A stretch of DNA of 64,000 nt from Azospirillum cavernae (GTDB taxonomy: Bacteria; Pseudomonadota; Alphaproteobacteria; Azospirillales; Azospirillaceae), in NCBI RefSeq assembly GCF_003590795.1, contig NZ_QYUL01000002.1, positions 737,001 through 801,000 of the forward strand, read 5' to 3'. Below are positions 43,674 through 53,229 of the stretch, piece by piece; within the stretch, counting starts at the first letter, position 1, and each line of letters starts with the position of its first letter. The position numbers and the translations under genes were made by a program. A model generated the notes under the pieces. The model had not been told where the DNA came from and searched no databases. It saw only the letters and a program-made list of their open reading frames with translations.

Positions 43674-43709
43674 AAAAAGCCCCTCCCCACGGCGGAGGAA
43701 GGGCTTTTG
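43674..43709. terminator. Two-way terminator between SDR gene and hslU
   Basis: AAAAAGCCCCTCC pairs with GGAGGAAGGGCTTTT-type sequence around a short loop. A- and T-runs on the two sides allow termination in both directions for these convergent genes. Confidence 0.85.
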
Positions 43710-43726
43710 GCCTCGGCAAACCGCCC

Positions 43727-45046
43727 TTACAGAATGAACTTCGACAAATCGGTGTTCTTGGCCAAGGCGGCCACCCGGTCGCGGACGTAAGCGCCGTCGA
43801 TGGTGATGGTCTCGCCGCTCTTGTCGCTGGCGGTGAAGCTGACCTCTTCCAACAGACGTTCCAGCACGGTGTGCAGACGGCGGGCGCCGATGTTTTCGAC
43901 CGACGCGTTGATCTCGGTCGCCAGACGGGCCAGCTCGTCGATGCTGTCGTCGGTAAAGACCAAATCCACCTCTTCGGTTTTCAGCAGCGCCTTGTATTGG
44001 CGGATCAAGCTGGCTTCCGGTTCGGTCAGGATGCGCTTGAAATCATCCTGCCCCAGCGCCTTCAGCTCGACGCGGATCGGCAGGCGGCCTTGCAGTTCGG
44101 GCAGCAGGTCCGACGGCTTGGCGATGTGGAAGGCGCCCGACGCGATGAACAGGATGTGGTCGGTCTTCACCGCGCCATGCTTGGTGGACACGGTGGTGCC
44201 CTCGATCAAGGGCAGAAGATCGCGCTGCACGCCTTCGCGGCTGACGTCGGCCCCGCCGCGCGTGTCCGACCGGGCGGTGATCTTGTCGATTTCGTCGAGA
44301 AAGACGATGCCGTTCTGCTCCACCGCGCGAATCGCCTCGGCGATCACCGTGTCCTGGTCCAACAGCTTGTCGGATTCCTCGGCCATCAGCACGGTGTGGC
44401 TGTCGGCGACGGTCAAGCGGCGCGGCTTGGTCCGCCCGCCCATCATCTTGCCGAACATGTCGTTGAGATTGAGCATGCCCATCTGGCCGCCCGGCACGCC
44501 GGGAATGTCGAAGGTCGGCAGGGCGCCGCCGGATCCGGTCTCGGCGACCTGAATCTCGATCTCCTTGTCGTTCAGCGTGCCTTCGCGCAGCATCTTGCGG
44601 AATTTGGCCCGCGTCTCGGCGCTGGCGCTGTCGCCGCACAGCGCGTCGAGCACGCGCTCCTCCGCGCGCAATTCGGCCTTGGCCTCGACCTCTTTGCGCA
44701 GCTTGTCGCGGGTCATGACGATGGCGGATTCGACCAGATCGCGGATGATCTGCTCGACGTCGCGCCCGACATAGCCGACTTCGGTGAATTTGGTCGCCTC
44801 GACCTTCAGGAAGGGGGCCTGCGCCAGCTTGGCCAGACGGCGGGCGATTTCGGTTTTGCCGACGCCGGTCGGGCCGATCATCAGGATGTTTTTCGGCTGC
44901 ACCTCGTCGCGCAGCGCCTCGGGCAGTTGCTGGCGGCGCCAGCGGTTGCGCAGCGCGATGGCGACGGCGCGCTTGGCGTCGTTCTGGCCGATGATGTAAC
45001 GGTCGAGTTCCGAGACGATCTCGCGGGGGCTGAAGGCGGCGGTCAT
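43727..45046 (-). CDS. hslU: HslU (ClpY) unfoldase ATPase
   Basis: 439 residues. AAA+ ATPase that recognises, unfolds and feeds substrates into HslV. Walker A GPTGVGKT at residues 58-65, [18 protein letters not shown] pore region (GYVG), Walker [11 protein letters not shown], the I-domain inserted between, and the conserved C-terminus ending DLSKFIL which docks into HslV. It starts 14 bases after the hslV stop. Confidence 0.98.
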   Translation of the reverse strand: MTAAFSPREIVSELDRYIIGQNDAKRAVAIALRNRWRRQQLPEALRDEVQPKNILMIGPTGVGKTEIARRLAKLAQAPFLKVEATKFTEVGYVGRDVEQIIRDLVESAIVMTRDKLRKEVEAKAELRAEERVLDALCGDSASAETRAKFRKMLREGTLNDKEIEIQVAETGSGGALPTFDIPGVPGGQMGMLNLNDMFGKMMGGRTKPRRLTVADSHTVLMAEESDKLLDQDTVIAEAIRAVEQNGIVFLDEIDKITARSDTRGGADVSREGVQRDLLPLIEGTTVSTKHGAVKTDHILFIASGAFHIAKPSDLLPELQGRLPIRVELKALGQDDFKRILTEPEASLIRQYKALLKTEEVDLVFTDDSIDELARLATEINASVENIGARRLHTVLERLLEEVSFTASDKSGETITIDGAYVRDRVAALAKNTDLSKFIL

Positions 45047-45060
45047 GGCGGATTCCCCGG

Positions 45061-45624
45061 TCAGAGCTTTTCAAGCGTGACGTTTTCGTTGGTGTAGACG
45101 CAGATTCCGGCGGCGATCTTCATCGCCTTGCGGGCCACCGCCTCGGCGTCGAAGCCGTCCAGGTCGATCAACGCGCGCGCCGCCGACAGGGCGTAGGAGC
45201 CGCCCGACCCGATGCCGATCAAGCCGTCTTCGGGTTCCAGCACGTCGCCGTTGCCGGTCAGCACCAGACTGACGTTCTTGTCGGCCACCGCCATCATCGC
45301 TTCCAACCGGCGCAGATAGCGGTCGGTGCGCCAATCCTTGGCCATCTCCACACACGCGCGGGTCAATTGGCCGGGATGCTGCTCCAGCTTCCCTTCCAGC
45401 CGCTCGAACAGGGTCATGGCGTCGGCTGTCGCCCCGGCGAACCCGGCCATGACGCTGCCGCCCGCCAGCCAGCGCACCTTGCGCGCGTTCGACTTCATGA
45501 CCGTCGGGCCGACCGAGACCTGACCGTCACCGGCGATGACCACCTGCCCGTTCTTGCGCACCGACAAAATCGTCGTGCCGTGCCACTGGATCGGGTCATG
45601 GGGGTTGGACGCGTGAGAAGACAT
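45061..45624 (-). CDS. hslV: HslV (ClpQ) protease subunit
   Basis: 187 residues. Threonine peptidase with the proteasome beta fold. The mature N-terminus is the Thr in [12 protein letters not shown], so a propeptide of about 16 residues must be removed. [30 protein letters not shown] and [14 protein letters not shown] are typical. Twelve subunits form the chamber fed by HslU. First gene of the hslVU operon; the longer upstream frame has no support. Confidence 0.97.
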   Translation of the reverse strand: MSSHASNPHDPIQWHGTTILSVRKNGQVVIAGDGQVSVGPTVMKSNARKVRWLAGGSVMAGFAGATADAMTLFERLEGKLEQHPGQLTRACVEMAKDWRTDRYLRRLEAMMAVADKNVSLVLTGNGDVLEPEDGLIGIGSGGSYALSAARALIDLDGFDAEAVARKAMKIAAGICVYTNENVTLEKL

Positions 45625-45703
45625 GGGACAACCGCGCTTGTGAAAAGGACCTGCCGAACCCACGGCGACGGTCATAAGGATGACACGCGCGCGGGCCTGC
45701 GGT

Positions 45704-47224
45704 CTATGTGGGAGGGTCGCCGTTCCCGTCAAGCTCCGCGTCGTGGTCGTTGTCCGGGGAACGGTCCCGATCCTTCCGGCTGACCGGCGCCGCCCCCTCC
45801 TGCCGCAGATCCACCCCAAGGCGCGACAGGATGCCGCTGACCGGCAAGAAGGCCGTCAGACCCGGCGGCGCCGTCATCGCCATGCCGGACGACCCCAACG
45901 CCACGCCAACCAACGCGCCGCTGTCGTCCAGCAGAGCGTCGCCCGCCTCGACGCGTCCCCCCGACGGGTCGGCCAACCCCAGATCCGCCTGGATCACCGC
46001 GACTCCACGCTGGGGATCAAGCGGCAGACCGCCGACGATGCCCTTGGCCTCGCGCTGTCCATCCTCGCCGCCCGACCGCGTCATCACGACACGAACCGGG
46101 TCGCTGACCCGCAGCGGCGCGCCCCGCACCGCGACGGCGGTCAGCCGCGCCGGAACACGGACCAGGGCGAAGCCGCTGACGGCGTCCCAGTCCTCCACGC
46201 TGCCGGTCAACTCCACCCCACGCGCCGGATGAACCATGACGCTATGGCCAGGACTGATCTGCGGCGCCAGCAACAAGGAGTGCCAACCACCATCCCGAGA
46301 CACCGCGCCAATCACGAGGCCATGGCCGGATCCGGCCCGGATCCGGGCCGCGCCAAGCCGCGCGTCCATTCTGTCCGAACCGCCACGCTCCGCCGCCGGA
46401 GTCAGAATGGTCAGCGTGGACGCTGGGCGGCCCGGCGATGAGTCCAAGCCGGGATCCGCAAGACCGCGCCCGACCGTCTCCCCCGCCACCGCCGCCGATC
46501 CGTCGCCGCCGCCCAAGCCGCTGCCGCCCGAGGGAACCGGCGGGCCACCCCGACGCAGCGCCGCGCGGAAACCAGGGTCGGCGGCCAGACGATCCGCCGC
46601 CGCCGCGAAGGCTTCCTCAATCAACAGGATGTCGCCCTGGGGAACGCCGCTGTCCTGGCGGCTGACCCCGCTGGTGGCGGCGCGGTGGACCAGCCGACCA
46701 TCGCGCGCGTCATAGACCGACCAATCGACCCGCGCGCTGCCGGTTCCCGACACGCCCTTGTTGGCGCCGGTCAGCCAGTTGTTGCGATGGCACAGCTCCA
46801 GCCGGATGTCGCGCAACTCTCCCTGCACGGTGAAACGCGCCCGGTTGTCGCCGCCGCTTGGCGCGTCCGGCCCGCCGTCGCGCCCAACCACGTCAAAGCC
46901 GGTGTCGGCCATCACCTCGCCAAAGCGCGCGTCAATGGTGGAGCCGCGCCGCATGCCCGCGCCGCTGGTCCAGAACACCGGGTCATAGGGCGGGGCGCAA
47001 TCCAGATCCCAGACATAGCGCCCAATCTCCATCCCCCGCCGCATCGCGTTGATCGACAGCCCGCCAAAGCGCAGCGGCTCGGTGGTTCCCGGCGCGACCC
47101 GCGCGGCGGGGTCGGGACGTGGTTGGGTCGTCGCGGTCAAACAGCCCGTCAATGGCAAGGCGGCGGCCATCACCAGGAGAATGACCGCGCAAAGGCGGCG
47201 CCAGGGTCGCGGCTGGATCGACAT
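45704..47224 (-). CDS. Lipoprotein with DegP-like trypsin fold lacking the catalytic triad (hypothetical)
   Basis: 506 residues: lipobox LTGC (Cys28), an N-terminal domain of about residues 50-220 ([40 protein letters not shown]), a Gly/Ser-rich linker, and a C-terminal half that reads like a DegP/HtrA protease body ([43 protein letters not shown]). By hand alignment the His, Asp and Ser positions of the protease are replaced. No family name is certain. It faces hisB across 148 bases and ends 79 bases before hslV on the same strand. Confidence 0.65.
   Translation of the reverse strand: MSIQPRPWRRLCAVILLVMAAALPLTGCLTATTQPRPDPAARVAPGTTEPLRFGGLSINAMRRGMEIGRYVWDLDCAPPYDPVFWTSGAGMRRGSTIDARFGEVMADTGFDVVGRDGGPDAPSGGDNRARFTVQGELRDIRLELCHRNNWLTGANKGVSGTGSARVDWSVYDARDGRLVHRAATSGVSRQDSGVPQGDILLIEEAFAAAADRLAADPGFRAALRRGGPPVPSGGSGLGGGDGSAAVAGETVGRGLADPGLDSSPGRPASTLTILTPAAERGGSDRMDARLGAARIRAGSGHGLVIGAVSRDGGWHSLLLAPQISPGHSVMVHPARGVELTGSVEDWDAVSGFALVRVPARLTAVAVRGAPLRVSDPVRVVMTRSGGEDGQREAKGIVGGLPLDPQRGVAVIQADLGLADPSGGRVEAGDALLDDSGALVGVALGSSGMAMTAPPGLTAFLPVSGILSRLGVDLRQEGAAPVSRKDRDRSPDNDHDAELDGNGDPPT
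46324..46337. repeat. 14-bp palindrome GGCCGGATCCGGCC, occurrence 2
   Basis: Inside the protease-fold lipoprotein gene, immediately followed by a second overlapping CCCGGATCCGGG palindrome. Confidence 0.7.
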
Positions 47225-47275
47225 ATCGGGCTATGCTCGTAATGCGTGTGTTCAACAGTAATTCACACACGCGCA

Positions 47276-47291
47276 TCCGACAATCGTCGGA
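47276..47291. promoter_or_regulatory. Palindrome in the hisB upstream region
   Basis: TCCGAC-AATC-GTCGGA lies 82 bases before hisB. A second inverted repeat (GCGTGTG/CACACGC, 47244-47272) precedes it. Either could be an operator for the divergent genes. No histidine-rich leader peptide was found. Confidence 0.3.
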
Positions 47292-47372
47292 ATTGAATCA
47301 CCGACAACAACAAGCGGGCGGCCAAGCGCGCCGCCGCTGGCGCCCCTGCCCGCTTCCTGCTACAAAATCAGC

Positions 47373-47996
47373 ATGGACCAGAGCCTTGCCAATGGCGTCC
47401 GCCGCGCCTCGATCGAGCGGAACACGACCGAAACCCGGATCCGGGTTGCGGTGAATCTGGATGGAACCGGCGTGTATGACGTCAAAACCGGCCTCGGTTT
47501 TCTCGATCACATGCTGGAGCAACTGTCGCGTCACAGCCTGATGGACCTGACGGTCCACGCCGACGGCGACCTGCACATCGACGGCCACCACACCACCGAA
47601 GACAGCGGCATCGCCATCGGCATGGCAGTGGCGAAGGCGCTGGGCGACCGCAAGGGCATCCAGCGCTACGGCCACGCCTATGTCCCGATGGACGAGACGT
47701 TGACCCGTGTGGCGTTGGATTTCTCCAACCGCCCCTACCTGATCTGGAAGGTCGCCTTCACCCGCGACAAGCTGGGCGATTTCGACACGGAGCTGTTCAA
47801 GGAATGGTTCCAGGCCTTCGCCATGGCCGCCGGGGTGACGCTGCACGTCGAAACCCTGTATGGCGAGAACAACCACCACATCATCGAAAGCTGCTACAAG
47901 GCGCTCGCCCGCGCCCTGCGCGCTGGGGTGGAGATCGACCCGCGCAAGCGCGACGCCGTGCCATCGACCAAAGGCACCTTGGGCGGGTCTCTGTAA
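47373..47996 (+). CDS. hisB: Imidazoleglycerol-phosphate dehydratase
   Basis: 207 residues, the stand-alone dehydratase (no N-terminal phosphatase domain), as usual in alphaproteobacteria. Metal-binding motifs: [28 protein letters not shown] and [18 protein letters not shown]. It removes water from imidazoleglycerol phosphate in step 6 of histidine synthesis. First gene of a cluster hisB-hisH-GNAT-hisA-hisF-hisE-HIT on the plus strand. Confidence 0.97.
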   Translation: MDQSLANGVRRASIERNTTETRIRVAVNLDGTGVYDVKTGLGFLDHMLEQLSRHSLMDLTVHADGDLHIDGHHTTEDSGIAIGMAVAKALGDRKGIQRYGHAYVPMDETLTRVALDFSNRPYLIWKVAFTRDKLGDFDTELFKEWFQAFAMAAGVTLHVETLYGENNHHIIESCYKALARALRAGVEIDPRKRDAVPSTKGTLGGSL

Positions 47997-48051
47997 GGCC
48001 AAGGACCTTGTTTTTCTGATTGGGTCCTTTTGACTGGGGTTTGAGACGTTC

Positions 48052-48696
48052 ATGGAAACGGTCGCGCTGATCGATTACGGCTCTGGCAACCTGCGCTCCG
48101 CCGCCAAGGCGATCGAGCGCGCCGCCGGTGAGGCCGAAGCCTCTTACACCATTCTCGTGACGTCGGACGCCGACGCGGTGCGCCGCGCCGACCGCGTGGT
48201 TCTGCCCGGCGTCGGCGCCTTCGCCGACTGCAAACGCGGCCTGTCGGAGGTTCCCGGCATGCTGGAGGCGTTGGACGAGGTGGTCCACCGCCGCGCCCGT
48301 CCCTTCCTGGGCATCTGCGTCGGCATGCAGTTGATGGCCGAACGGGGCCGCGAATTCGGCGTGACCGAGGGGCTGGGCTGGATCAAGGGCGAAGTGGTCA
48401 AGCTTCAGCCGTCCGACCCGTCGCTGAAGATTCCCCACATGGGTTGGAACGAGCTGAACATCCAGCGCCCCCACCCGGTGCTCGCCGGGTTGCCGGAGGG
48501 CGCGCACGCCTATTTCGTCCATTCCTACCAGTTCAAACTGGACGACCCCGACACGCTGATCGCCTCGGTCGATTACGGCGGGCCGTTCGCCGCCGTCATC
48601 GGGCGCGACAACATGGTCGGCACCCAGTTCCACCCGGAAAAGAGCCAGGCGACCGGCCTCGCCTTGATCGCCAATTTCCTGCGCTGGAAAGCCTGA
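48052..48696 (+). CDS. hisH: Imidazole glycerol phosphate synthase, glutamine amidotransferase subunit
   Basis: 214 residues, class I glutamine amidotransferase. Nucleophile Cys in [15 protein letters not shown], and His/Glu of the triad in [14 protein letters not shown] near the C-terminus. It hydrolyses glutamine and passes ammonia to HisF. Lies 55 bases after hisB and 3 bases before the acetyltransferase gene. Confidence 0.97.
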   Translation: METVALIDYGSGNLRSAAKAIERAAGEAEASYTILVTSDADAVRRADRVVLPGVGAFADCKRGLSEVPGMLEALDEVVHRRARPFLGICVGMQLMAERGREFGVTEGLGWIKGEVVKLQPSDPSLKIPHMGWNELNIQRPHPVLAGLPEGAHAYFVHSYQFKLDDPDTLIASVDYGGPFAAVIGRDNMVGTQFHPEKSQATGLALIANFLRWKA

Positions 48697-48699
48697 GAC

Positions 48700-49248
48700 A
48701 TGGCGCACATCGCCATCGAGCGGGTGGACGCGCTGAAAAACGGCGACCTGCATGATTTGTGCGACGCCGCCAACGACGCCATCACGGTCGGCGGCGGCTT
48801 TGGCTGGGTCGATCCGCCGTCGCGCGACGTCATGGAACGCTATTGGAAGGGCGTTCTGGTGGTGCCGGAACGCATCCTGTTCGTCGCCCGGCTGGACGGC
48901 GTCATCGCCGGATCGGCCCAACTGGTCAAGCCGCCGCGCAACAACGAGGCTCAAGGCCACGCCGCCACCTTGACCACCGCCTTCGTCGCGCCCTGGGCGC
49001 GCAGCCATGGTCTGGCCCGTCTGTTGACGCAAGCGGTCGAGGAAGAGGCACGCGCCGCCGGATTCCGCGTGCTCAATCTCGACGTCCGCGAGACCCAAAC
49101 GGCGGCGATCGCGCTGTACGAGACGCTCGGCTTCAAGCGTTGGGGCACCCATCCCTTTTACGCGCTGGTCAAGGGCGACCGGCTTGCCGGACATTTCTAT
49201 TCCAAAGACCTCGGACCCAACACGCCACAAGACGGAACGCCGCCATGA
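48700..49248 (+). CDS. GNAT-family N-acetyltransferase inside the his cluster
   Basis: 182 residues. Acetyl-CoA-binding motif A in [20 protein letters not shown] (the R/Q-x-x-G-x-G/A pattern is partly relaxed) followed by [20 protein letters not shown] and FKRWGTHPF, the typical GNAT C-terminal motif B. The substrate is unknown. It is embedded in the histidine cluster: 3 bases after hisH, and its TGA overlaps the hisA ATG by 4 bases, so it is translated together with hisA. Not a known histidine pathway enzyme. Confidence 0.88.
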   Translation: MAHIAIERVDALKNGDLHDLCDAANDAITVGGGFGWVDPPSRDVMERYWKGVLVVPERILFVARLDGVIAGSAQLVKPPRNNEAQGHAATLTTAFVAPWARSHGLARLLTQAVEEEARAAGFRVLNLDVRETQTAAIALYETLGFKRWGTHPFYALVKGDRLAGHFYSKDLGPNTPQDGTPP

Positions 49249-49991
49249 TCATCTACCCCGCCATCGACCTCAAAGACGGCGCCTGCGTCCGCCTGCTGCG
49301 CGGCGAGATGAGCCAGGCCACGGTTTTCAACACCGATCCGGGCGATCAAGCCCGCCTGTTCCAAAGCCAGGGGTTCGAGTGGCTGCATCTGGTCGATCTG
49401 AACGGCGCCTTTGAAGGCAAGCCGGTCAACGGCGCGGCGGTTGAAAGCATCCTGAAGGCCGTGACCATCCCGGTGCAGCTTGGCGGCGGCATCCGCGATC
49501 TCAAGACCATCGGCATGTGGCTGGAAAAAGGCGTCAGCCGCGTCATTCTGGGCACCGTCGCCCTGCGCGATCCCGACTTGGTCAAGGCGGCCTGCCGCGA
49601 ATTCCCCGGCAAGGTCGCCGTCGGCATCGACGCGCGCGAAGGCTATGTCGCGGTGGCGGGCTGGGCCGAAACGTCGGACATCAAGGCGCTGGATCTGGCC
49701 CTGAAGTTCGAGGATTGCGGCGTCGCCGCCATCATCTACACCGACATCAACCGCGACGGCGCGATGGGCGGGGTGAACGTCGAATCCACCTCCGATCTCG
49801 CTTTCCATCTGACCACGCCGGTCATCGCGTCGGGCGGCGTGTCGTCGATGGAGGATTTGATCGCGCTGAAGACCGAGGAGGACACCGGCATCGAGGGCGT
49901 CATCTGCGGCCGCGCCCTCTATGACGGGCGCATCGACCCGAAAGAGGCGCTCGCCCTCCTGTCCGCCCCCGCCGTCGAGGACGCCGACTGA
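49245..49991 (+). CDS. hisA: ProFAR isomerase
   Basis: 248 residues, (beta/alpha)8 barrel. Phosphate-binding and catalytic segments: [20 protein letters not shown] with the active Asp, [15 protein letters not shown] [23 protein letters not shown] with the second Asp, and [12 protein letters not shown]. It isomerises ProFAR to PRFAR in histidine synthesis. ATG overlaps the GNAT stop (ATGA), and its stop overlaps the hisF start (TGATG). Confidence 0.97.
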   Translation: MIIYPAIDLKDGACVRLLRGEMSQATVFNTDPGDQARLFQSQGFEWLHLVDLNGAFEGKPVNGAAVESILKAVTIPVQLGGGIRDLKTIGMWLEKGVSRVILGTVALRDPDLVKAACREFPGKVAVGIDAREGYVAVAGWAETSDIKALDLALKFEDCGVAAIIYTDINRDGAMGGVNVESTSDLAFHLTTPVIASGGVSSMEDLIALKTEEDTGIEGVICGRALYDGRIDPKEALALLSAPAVEDAD

Positions 49992-50779
49992 TGCTGAAGA
50001 TGCGCGTCATCCCCTGCCTGGACGTCAAGGACGGGCGGGTCGTCAAAGGGGTCAATTTCGTCGATCTGGTGGACGCTGGCGATCCGGTCGAACAGGCCCG
50101 CGTCTATGACCGCGAGGGGGCCGACGAGCTGACCTTCCTCGACATCACCGCCAGCCACGAAAACCGCGACACCATCTATGACGTGGTGCGCCGCACCGCC
50201 GAACAGGTGTTCATGCCGCTGACCGTCGGCGGCGGCGTCCGCGTGGTCGAGGACATCCGCAAGCTGCTGCTGGCCGGGGCCGACAAGGTGTCGATCAACA
50301 CCGCCGCCATCCACCGGCCCGAATTCGTCCAGGAAGCCGCCCAGAAGTTCGGCGCGCAATGCATCGTCGTCGCCATCGACGCCAAGAATGTCGCCCCCGG
50401 CAAGTGGGAGGTGTTCACCCATGGCGGGCGCAACGCCACCGGGCTTGACGCCATCGAGTGGGCCAAGCGGATGGAATCGCTGGGGGCGGGCGAGATCCTG
50501 CTGACCTCGATGGACCGCGACGGCACCAAGAGCGGCTTCGATCTGGCGCTGACCCGCAAGGTGGCCGACAGCCTGAAAATTCCGGTCATCGCGTCCGGCG
50601 GCGTCGGAACGCTCGACCATCTGGTGGAGGGCATCCGCGAGGGCCACGCCACCGCCGTGCTCGCCGCGTCGATCTTCCATTTCGGAACCTACACCATCGG
50701 CCAGGCCAAGCAGGCCCTGAGCGACGCCGGAATTCCGGTGCGCCCGGCCAACAACCAGGGAGGCGCCCGTCATGGCTGA
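49991..50779 (+). CDS. hisF: Imidazole glycerol phosphate synthase, cyclase subunit
   Basis: 262 residues, (beta/alpha)8 barrel partner of HisH. Conserved text: [20 protein letters not shown] with the catalytic Asp, [42 protein letters not shown] with the second Asp, [13 protein letters not shown]. It cyclises PRFAR with ammonia to imidazoleglycerol phosphate and AICAR. Overlaps hisA by 1 base and hisE by 8. Confidence 0.98.
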   Translation: MLKMRVIPCLDVKDGRVVKGVNFVDLVDAGDPVEQARVYDREGADELTFLDITASHENRDTIYDVVRRTAEQVFMPLTVGGGVRVVEDIRKLLLAGADKVSINTAAIHRPEFVQEAAQKFGAQCIVVAIDAKNVAPGKWEVFTHGGRNATGLDAIEWAKRMESLGAGEILLTSMDRDGTKSGFDLALTRKVADSLKIPVIASGGVGTLDHLVEGIREGHATAVLAASIFHFGTYTIGQAKQALSDAGIPVRPANNQGGARHG

Positions 50780-51116
50780 TCCCAAGACGCACAAGCTGTC
50801 GGGCGAGACGCTCGACCGGCTTTACACCATCGTGCTGTCCCGCAAGGGGGCCGACCCGGAAAGCTCCTACACCGCCAAGCTCTACAGCCGGGGAACCGCC
50901 AAGATCGCCCAGAAGGTGGGTGAAGAGGCCGTCGAGGCCATTTTGGAGGCGGTGCGCGGCGACAAGGCGGCGCTTGCGGCGGAATCGGCGGACCTGCTCT
51001 ATCACCTGATGGTGCTGTGGGCCGACGCTGGGTTGGATCCCGTCGTCGTCTGGGAAAAGCTGGCCCAACGCGAAGGCGTCAGCGGCCTGGATGAGAAAAA
51101 AGCCCGCAAGTCCTGA
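50772..51116 (+). CDS. hisE: Phosphoribosyl-ATP pyrophosphatase
   Basis: 114 residues, stand-alone HisE of the MazG-like all-alpha fold: [78 protein letters not shown] with the metal-binding EExxE/ExxD pattern. It hydrolyses phosphoribosyl-ATP in step 2. Starts inside the end of hisF (8-base overlap). HisI must be elsewhere. Confidence 0.96.
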   Translation: MADPKTHKLSGETLDRLYTIVLSRKGADPESSYTAKLYSRGTAKIAQKVGEEAVEAILEAVRGDKAALAAESADLLYHLMVLWADAGLDPVVVWEKLAQREGVSGLDEKKARKS

Positions 51117-51139
51117 CCGAACACACAAGGACCCGCCCG

Positions 51140-51508
51140 ATGGCCAAGAGCTACGATTCCAACAACGTCTTCGCCCGCATCCTGCGCGGGGAAATCCCCT
51201 GCAAGAAGGTGCTGGAGACGGAGCACGCCCTCGCCTTCCACGACATTGAGCCGCAGACCCCCACCCATGTTCTGGTGATCCCCAAGGGCGCCTACATCGA
51301 TCTGGACGATTTCACCGCCAAGGCGTCGGAGGCGGAAATCGCCGGTCTGTTCCGCGCGGTGGGCGAGGTCGCCCGCATGACCGGCGCGGCGGAACCCGGC
51401 TATCGCATTCTGTCCAATTGCGGCGAAGCCGCGCACCAGGAAGTGCCGCACCTGCACATCCACCTGTTCGCCGGACGCGACCTGGGCCGGATGATCGGCA
51501 AGGCGTAA
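51140..51508 (+). CDS. HIT family purine-nucleotide hydrolase (HinT-like)
   Basis: 122 residues. Histidine triad VPHLHIHLFAG near the C-terminus (HxHxH), with FARILRGEIPCKKVLETEHA and PTHVLVIPKGAYIDL typical of HinT. It cleaves adenosine 5'-phosphoramidates. It closes the histidine cluster, 23 bases after hisE. In Azospirillum a 122-codon ORF in this place is known, which fits well. Confidence 0.95.
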   Translation: MAKSYDSNNVFARILRGEIPCKKVLETEHALAFHDIEPQTPTHVLVIPKGAYIDLDDFTAKASEAEIAGLFRAVGEVARMTGAAEPGYRILSNCGEAAHQEVPHLHIHLFAGRDLGRMIGKA

Positions 51509-51532
51509 CGGAACGGGCGCAACCCATTCCGA

Positions 51533-53167
51533 TCACTCGGCGGCGACGACGTCCTCCGCCAGAATGGTCCGGTTGCGCCCCTCTCGCTTGGCCCGATAGA
51601 GCGCCTGATCGGCGAGCATCACCAGACTTTCTGGCGGATCGCCGAATCCTGGAACGCGCACCGCCACCCCCGCGCTGATCGTCACCCGCGACAAGGGCGA
51701 CATGGCGTGAGGAATCTCCAGCCCTTCCAAAGCCTTGCGAATGGTTTCCGCCAGCGCGAAAATCGCCTCGTCGTCCATCCCAGGGGCCATGAAGGCGAAC
51801 TCTTCCCCGCCATAGCGGGCCACCAAATCGCCCGAACGGCGCGCGTGTCCATGCAGAAGCTGAGCGACCTTGCGCAGGCAATCATCGCCCTTCAGATGGC
51901 CGTAATGGTCGTTGTAATTCTTGAACAGATCGACGTCGAACAGGATCAAGGCCAGCGTCTGGCCGCTGCGCGCCGCTCTGTTCCATTCCTGAGCGAAGGT
52001 TTCGTCAAAGCGGCGGCGGTTGGCGATGCCGGTCAAGCCATCCGTGGCGCTGAGCGCCGACAGCTTGCGGTTCAACTCCTCCAGATCGCGGGTGCGATCC
52101 GCCACCTTGGCCTCCAGTTCGGCCTTTTCCTCAAGGGTCTTCAAGGTGGCCACCCGTTGCCGCCAACCGCGAGCCGTCTGAATGGTTAGAGAAAAGAAAA
52201 CCAGTGTAAACAACAACCATATGACAATTAATGTTATCGCGTTTGTTTTCCATCCCTCCAACGATTCTTCTATGCTCAATCCGACTGAAATATAAAGTTC
52301 ATATCCTGTTATTTTTCGACTGGAGTATATGCGATCAACACCATCAACCTGAGATATTGCTCTTTCGGCGTTTTTACTTTTTCCTGTCTTAATCAATTCT
52401 TGAAGTAAATTTGAGTTTACCTTTTTCCCAATGGCGCTGCCGAATCCGTTCTGCTCGGGGTAACGGACAACCAGAGCCGCTTCGCTGTCGAACAAGGACA
52501 CGGCGCCCTGCTGGCCAACCTTGATTTGAGAAAATATCTTTGTGAATGATTCAAGATTTATCGGGGAAAACACCACGCCTGCAAAAGAACCATCCGGCTT
52601 GTTCATACGGCGGGCAAAAATAACCGCCCATTTTTTGCTGATCCGACCAATCAAAGGCTTGGACATCGCCAAACCAGCGTTGGGATCGTCGCGAAGCTTG
52701 ATGAAATAGTCGCGCCCCACCGCGTTGGCGCCGGGAAGCACCCCTTCGCCATACAGGGTTGCGCCCTCGGCGTTGGTCGCCCGCAACCCATCCGCGTTGG
52801 GAAGGCGGGCGTTCTGGCGGGCAAGAAAGGCGTTGAAAGACACGGGATCAAGCCCGCCGCCGTCCTGCATTTGTCGGCTGGCTTCATCGCTGGCCGACAG
52901 CAGAGCGTGATCGATCAGAGTGATCGCGCCCCCCAGGCTTTGCTCGATCACCCACGACAAATTTTCAACGGTGACAACCGCCTGCTCCTCGCGTTGCCGG
53001 AACCCCTGAACCAAGACAAGCGCAACGAGAAAACCAACCAAAAGGCTGGCAAGCACGGCGCCGACCACCATTCGCCGTACAAAATTTTCCTGTCTTATGT
53101 TGCCAAGCATGGGAATTCGCAGCCACATTCTTTTGGGTATCCGCGATTGCCGCTGTGGGCGTTTCAC
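51533..53167 (-). CDS. dCache-type sensor diguanylate cyclase
   Basis: About 544 residues (GTG 53167; ATG 53128 is a possible shorter start). Two membrane helices (residues about 33-54 and 308-330) enclose a periplasmic dCache-like domain of about 250 residues (RDYFIKLRDDPNAGLAMSKP, VVFSPINLESFTKIFSQIKV). Then comes a short coiled coil (TLKKTLEEKAELEAKVADRT-like) and a GGDEF domain with FDVDLFKNYND, RYGGEEFAF and an RSGD inhibitory site five residues before GGEEF. It makes c-di-GMP in response to an extracellular ligand. The stretch encoding the second helix and end of the sensor (52190-52420) is markedly AT-rich. Convergent with the HIT gene. Confidence 0.9.
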   Translation of the reverse strand: MKRPQRQSRIPKRMWLRIPMLGNIRQENFVRRMVVGAVLASLLVGFLVALVLVQGFRQREEQAVVTVENLSWVIEQSLGGAITLIDHALLSASDEASRQMQDGGGLDPVSFNAFLARQNARLPNADGLRATNAEGATLYGEGVLPGANAVGRDYFIKLRDDPNAGLAMSKPLIGRISKKWAVIFARRMNKPDGSFAGVVFSPINLESFTKIFSQIKVGQQGAVSLFDSEAALVVRYPEQNGFGSAIGKKVNSNLLQELIKTGKSKNAERAISQVDGVDRIYSSRKITGYELYISVGLSIEESLEGWKTNAITLIVIWLLFTLVFFSLTIQTARGWRQRVATLKTLEEKAELEAKVADRTRDLEELNRKLSALSATDGLTGIANRRRFDETFAQEWNRAARSGQTLALILFDVDLFKNYNDHYGHLKGDDCLRKVAQLLHGHARRSGDLVARYGGEEFAFMAPGMDDEAIFALAETIRKALEGLEIPHAMSPLSRVTISAGVAVRVPGFGDPPESLVMLADQALYRAKREGRNRTILAEDVVAAE

Positions 53168-53229
53168 ACTCTAACCCAAACAACATTTAAGCGCAAAATT
53201 GCTTCGTTCGTTTCCTGCATTCTTATGTA

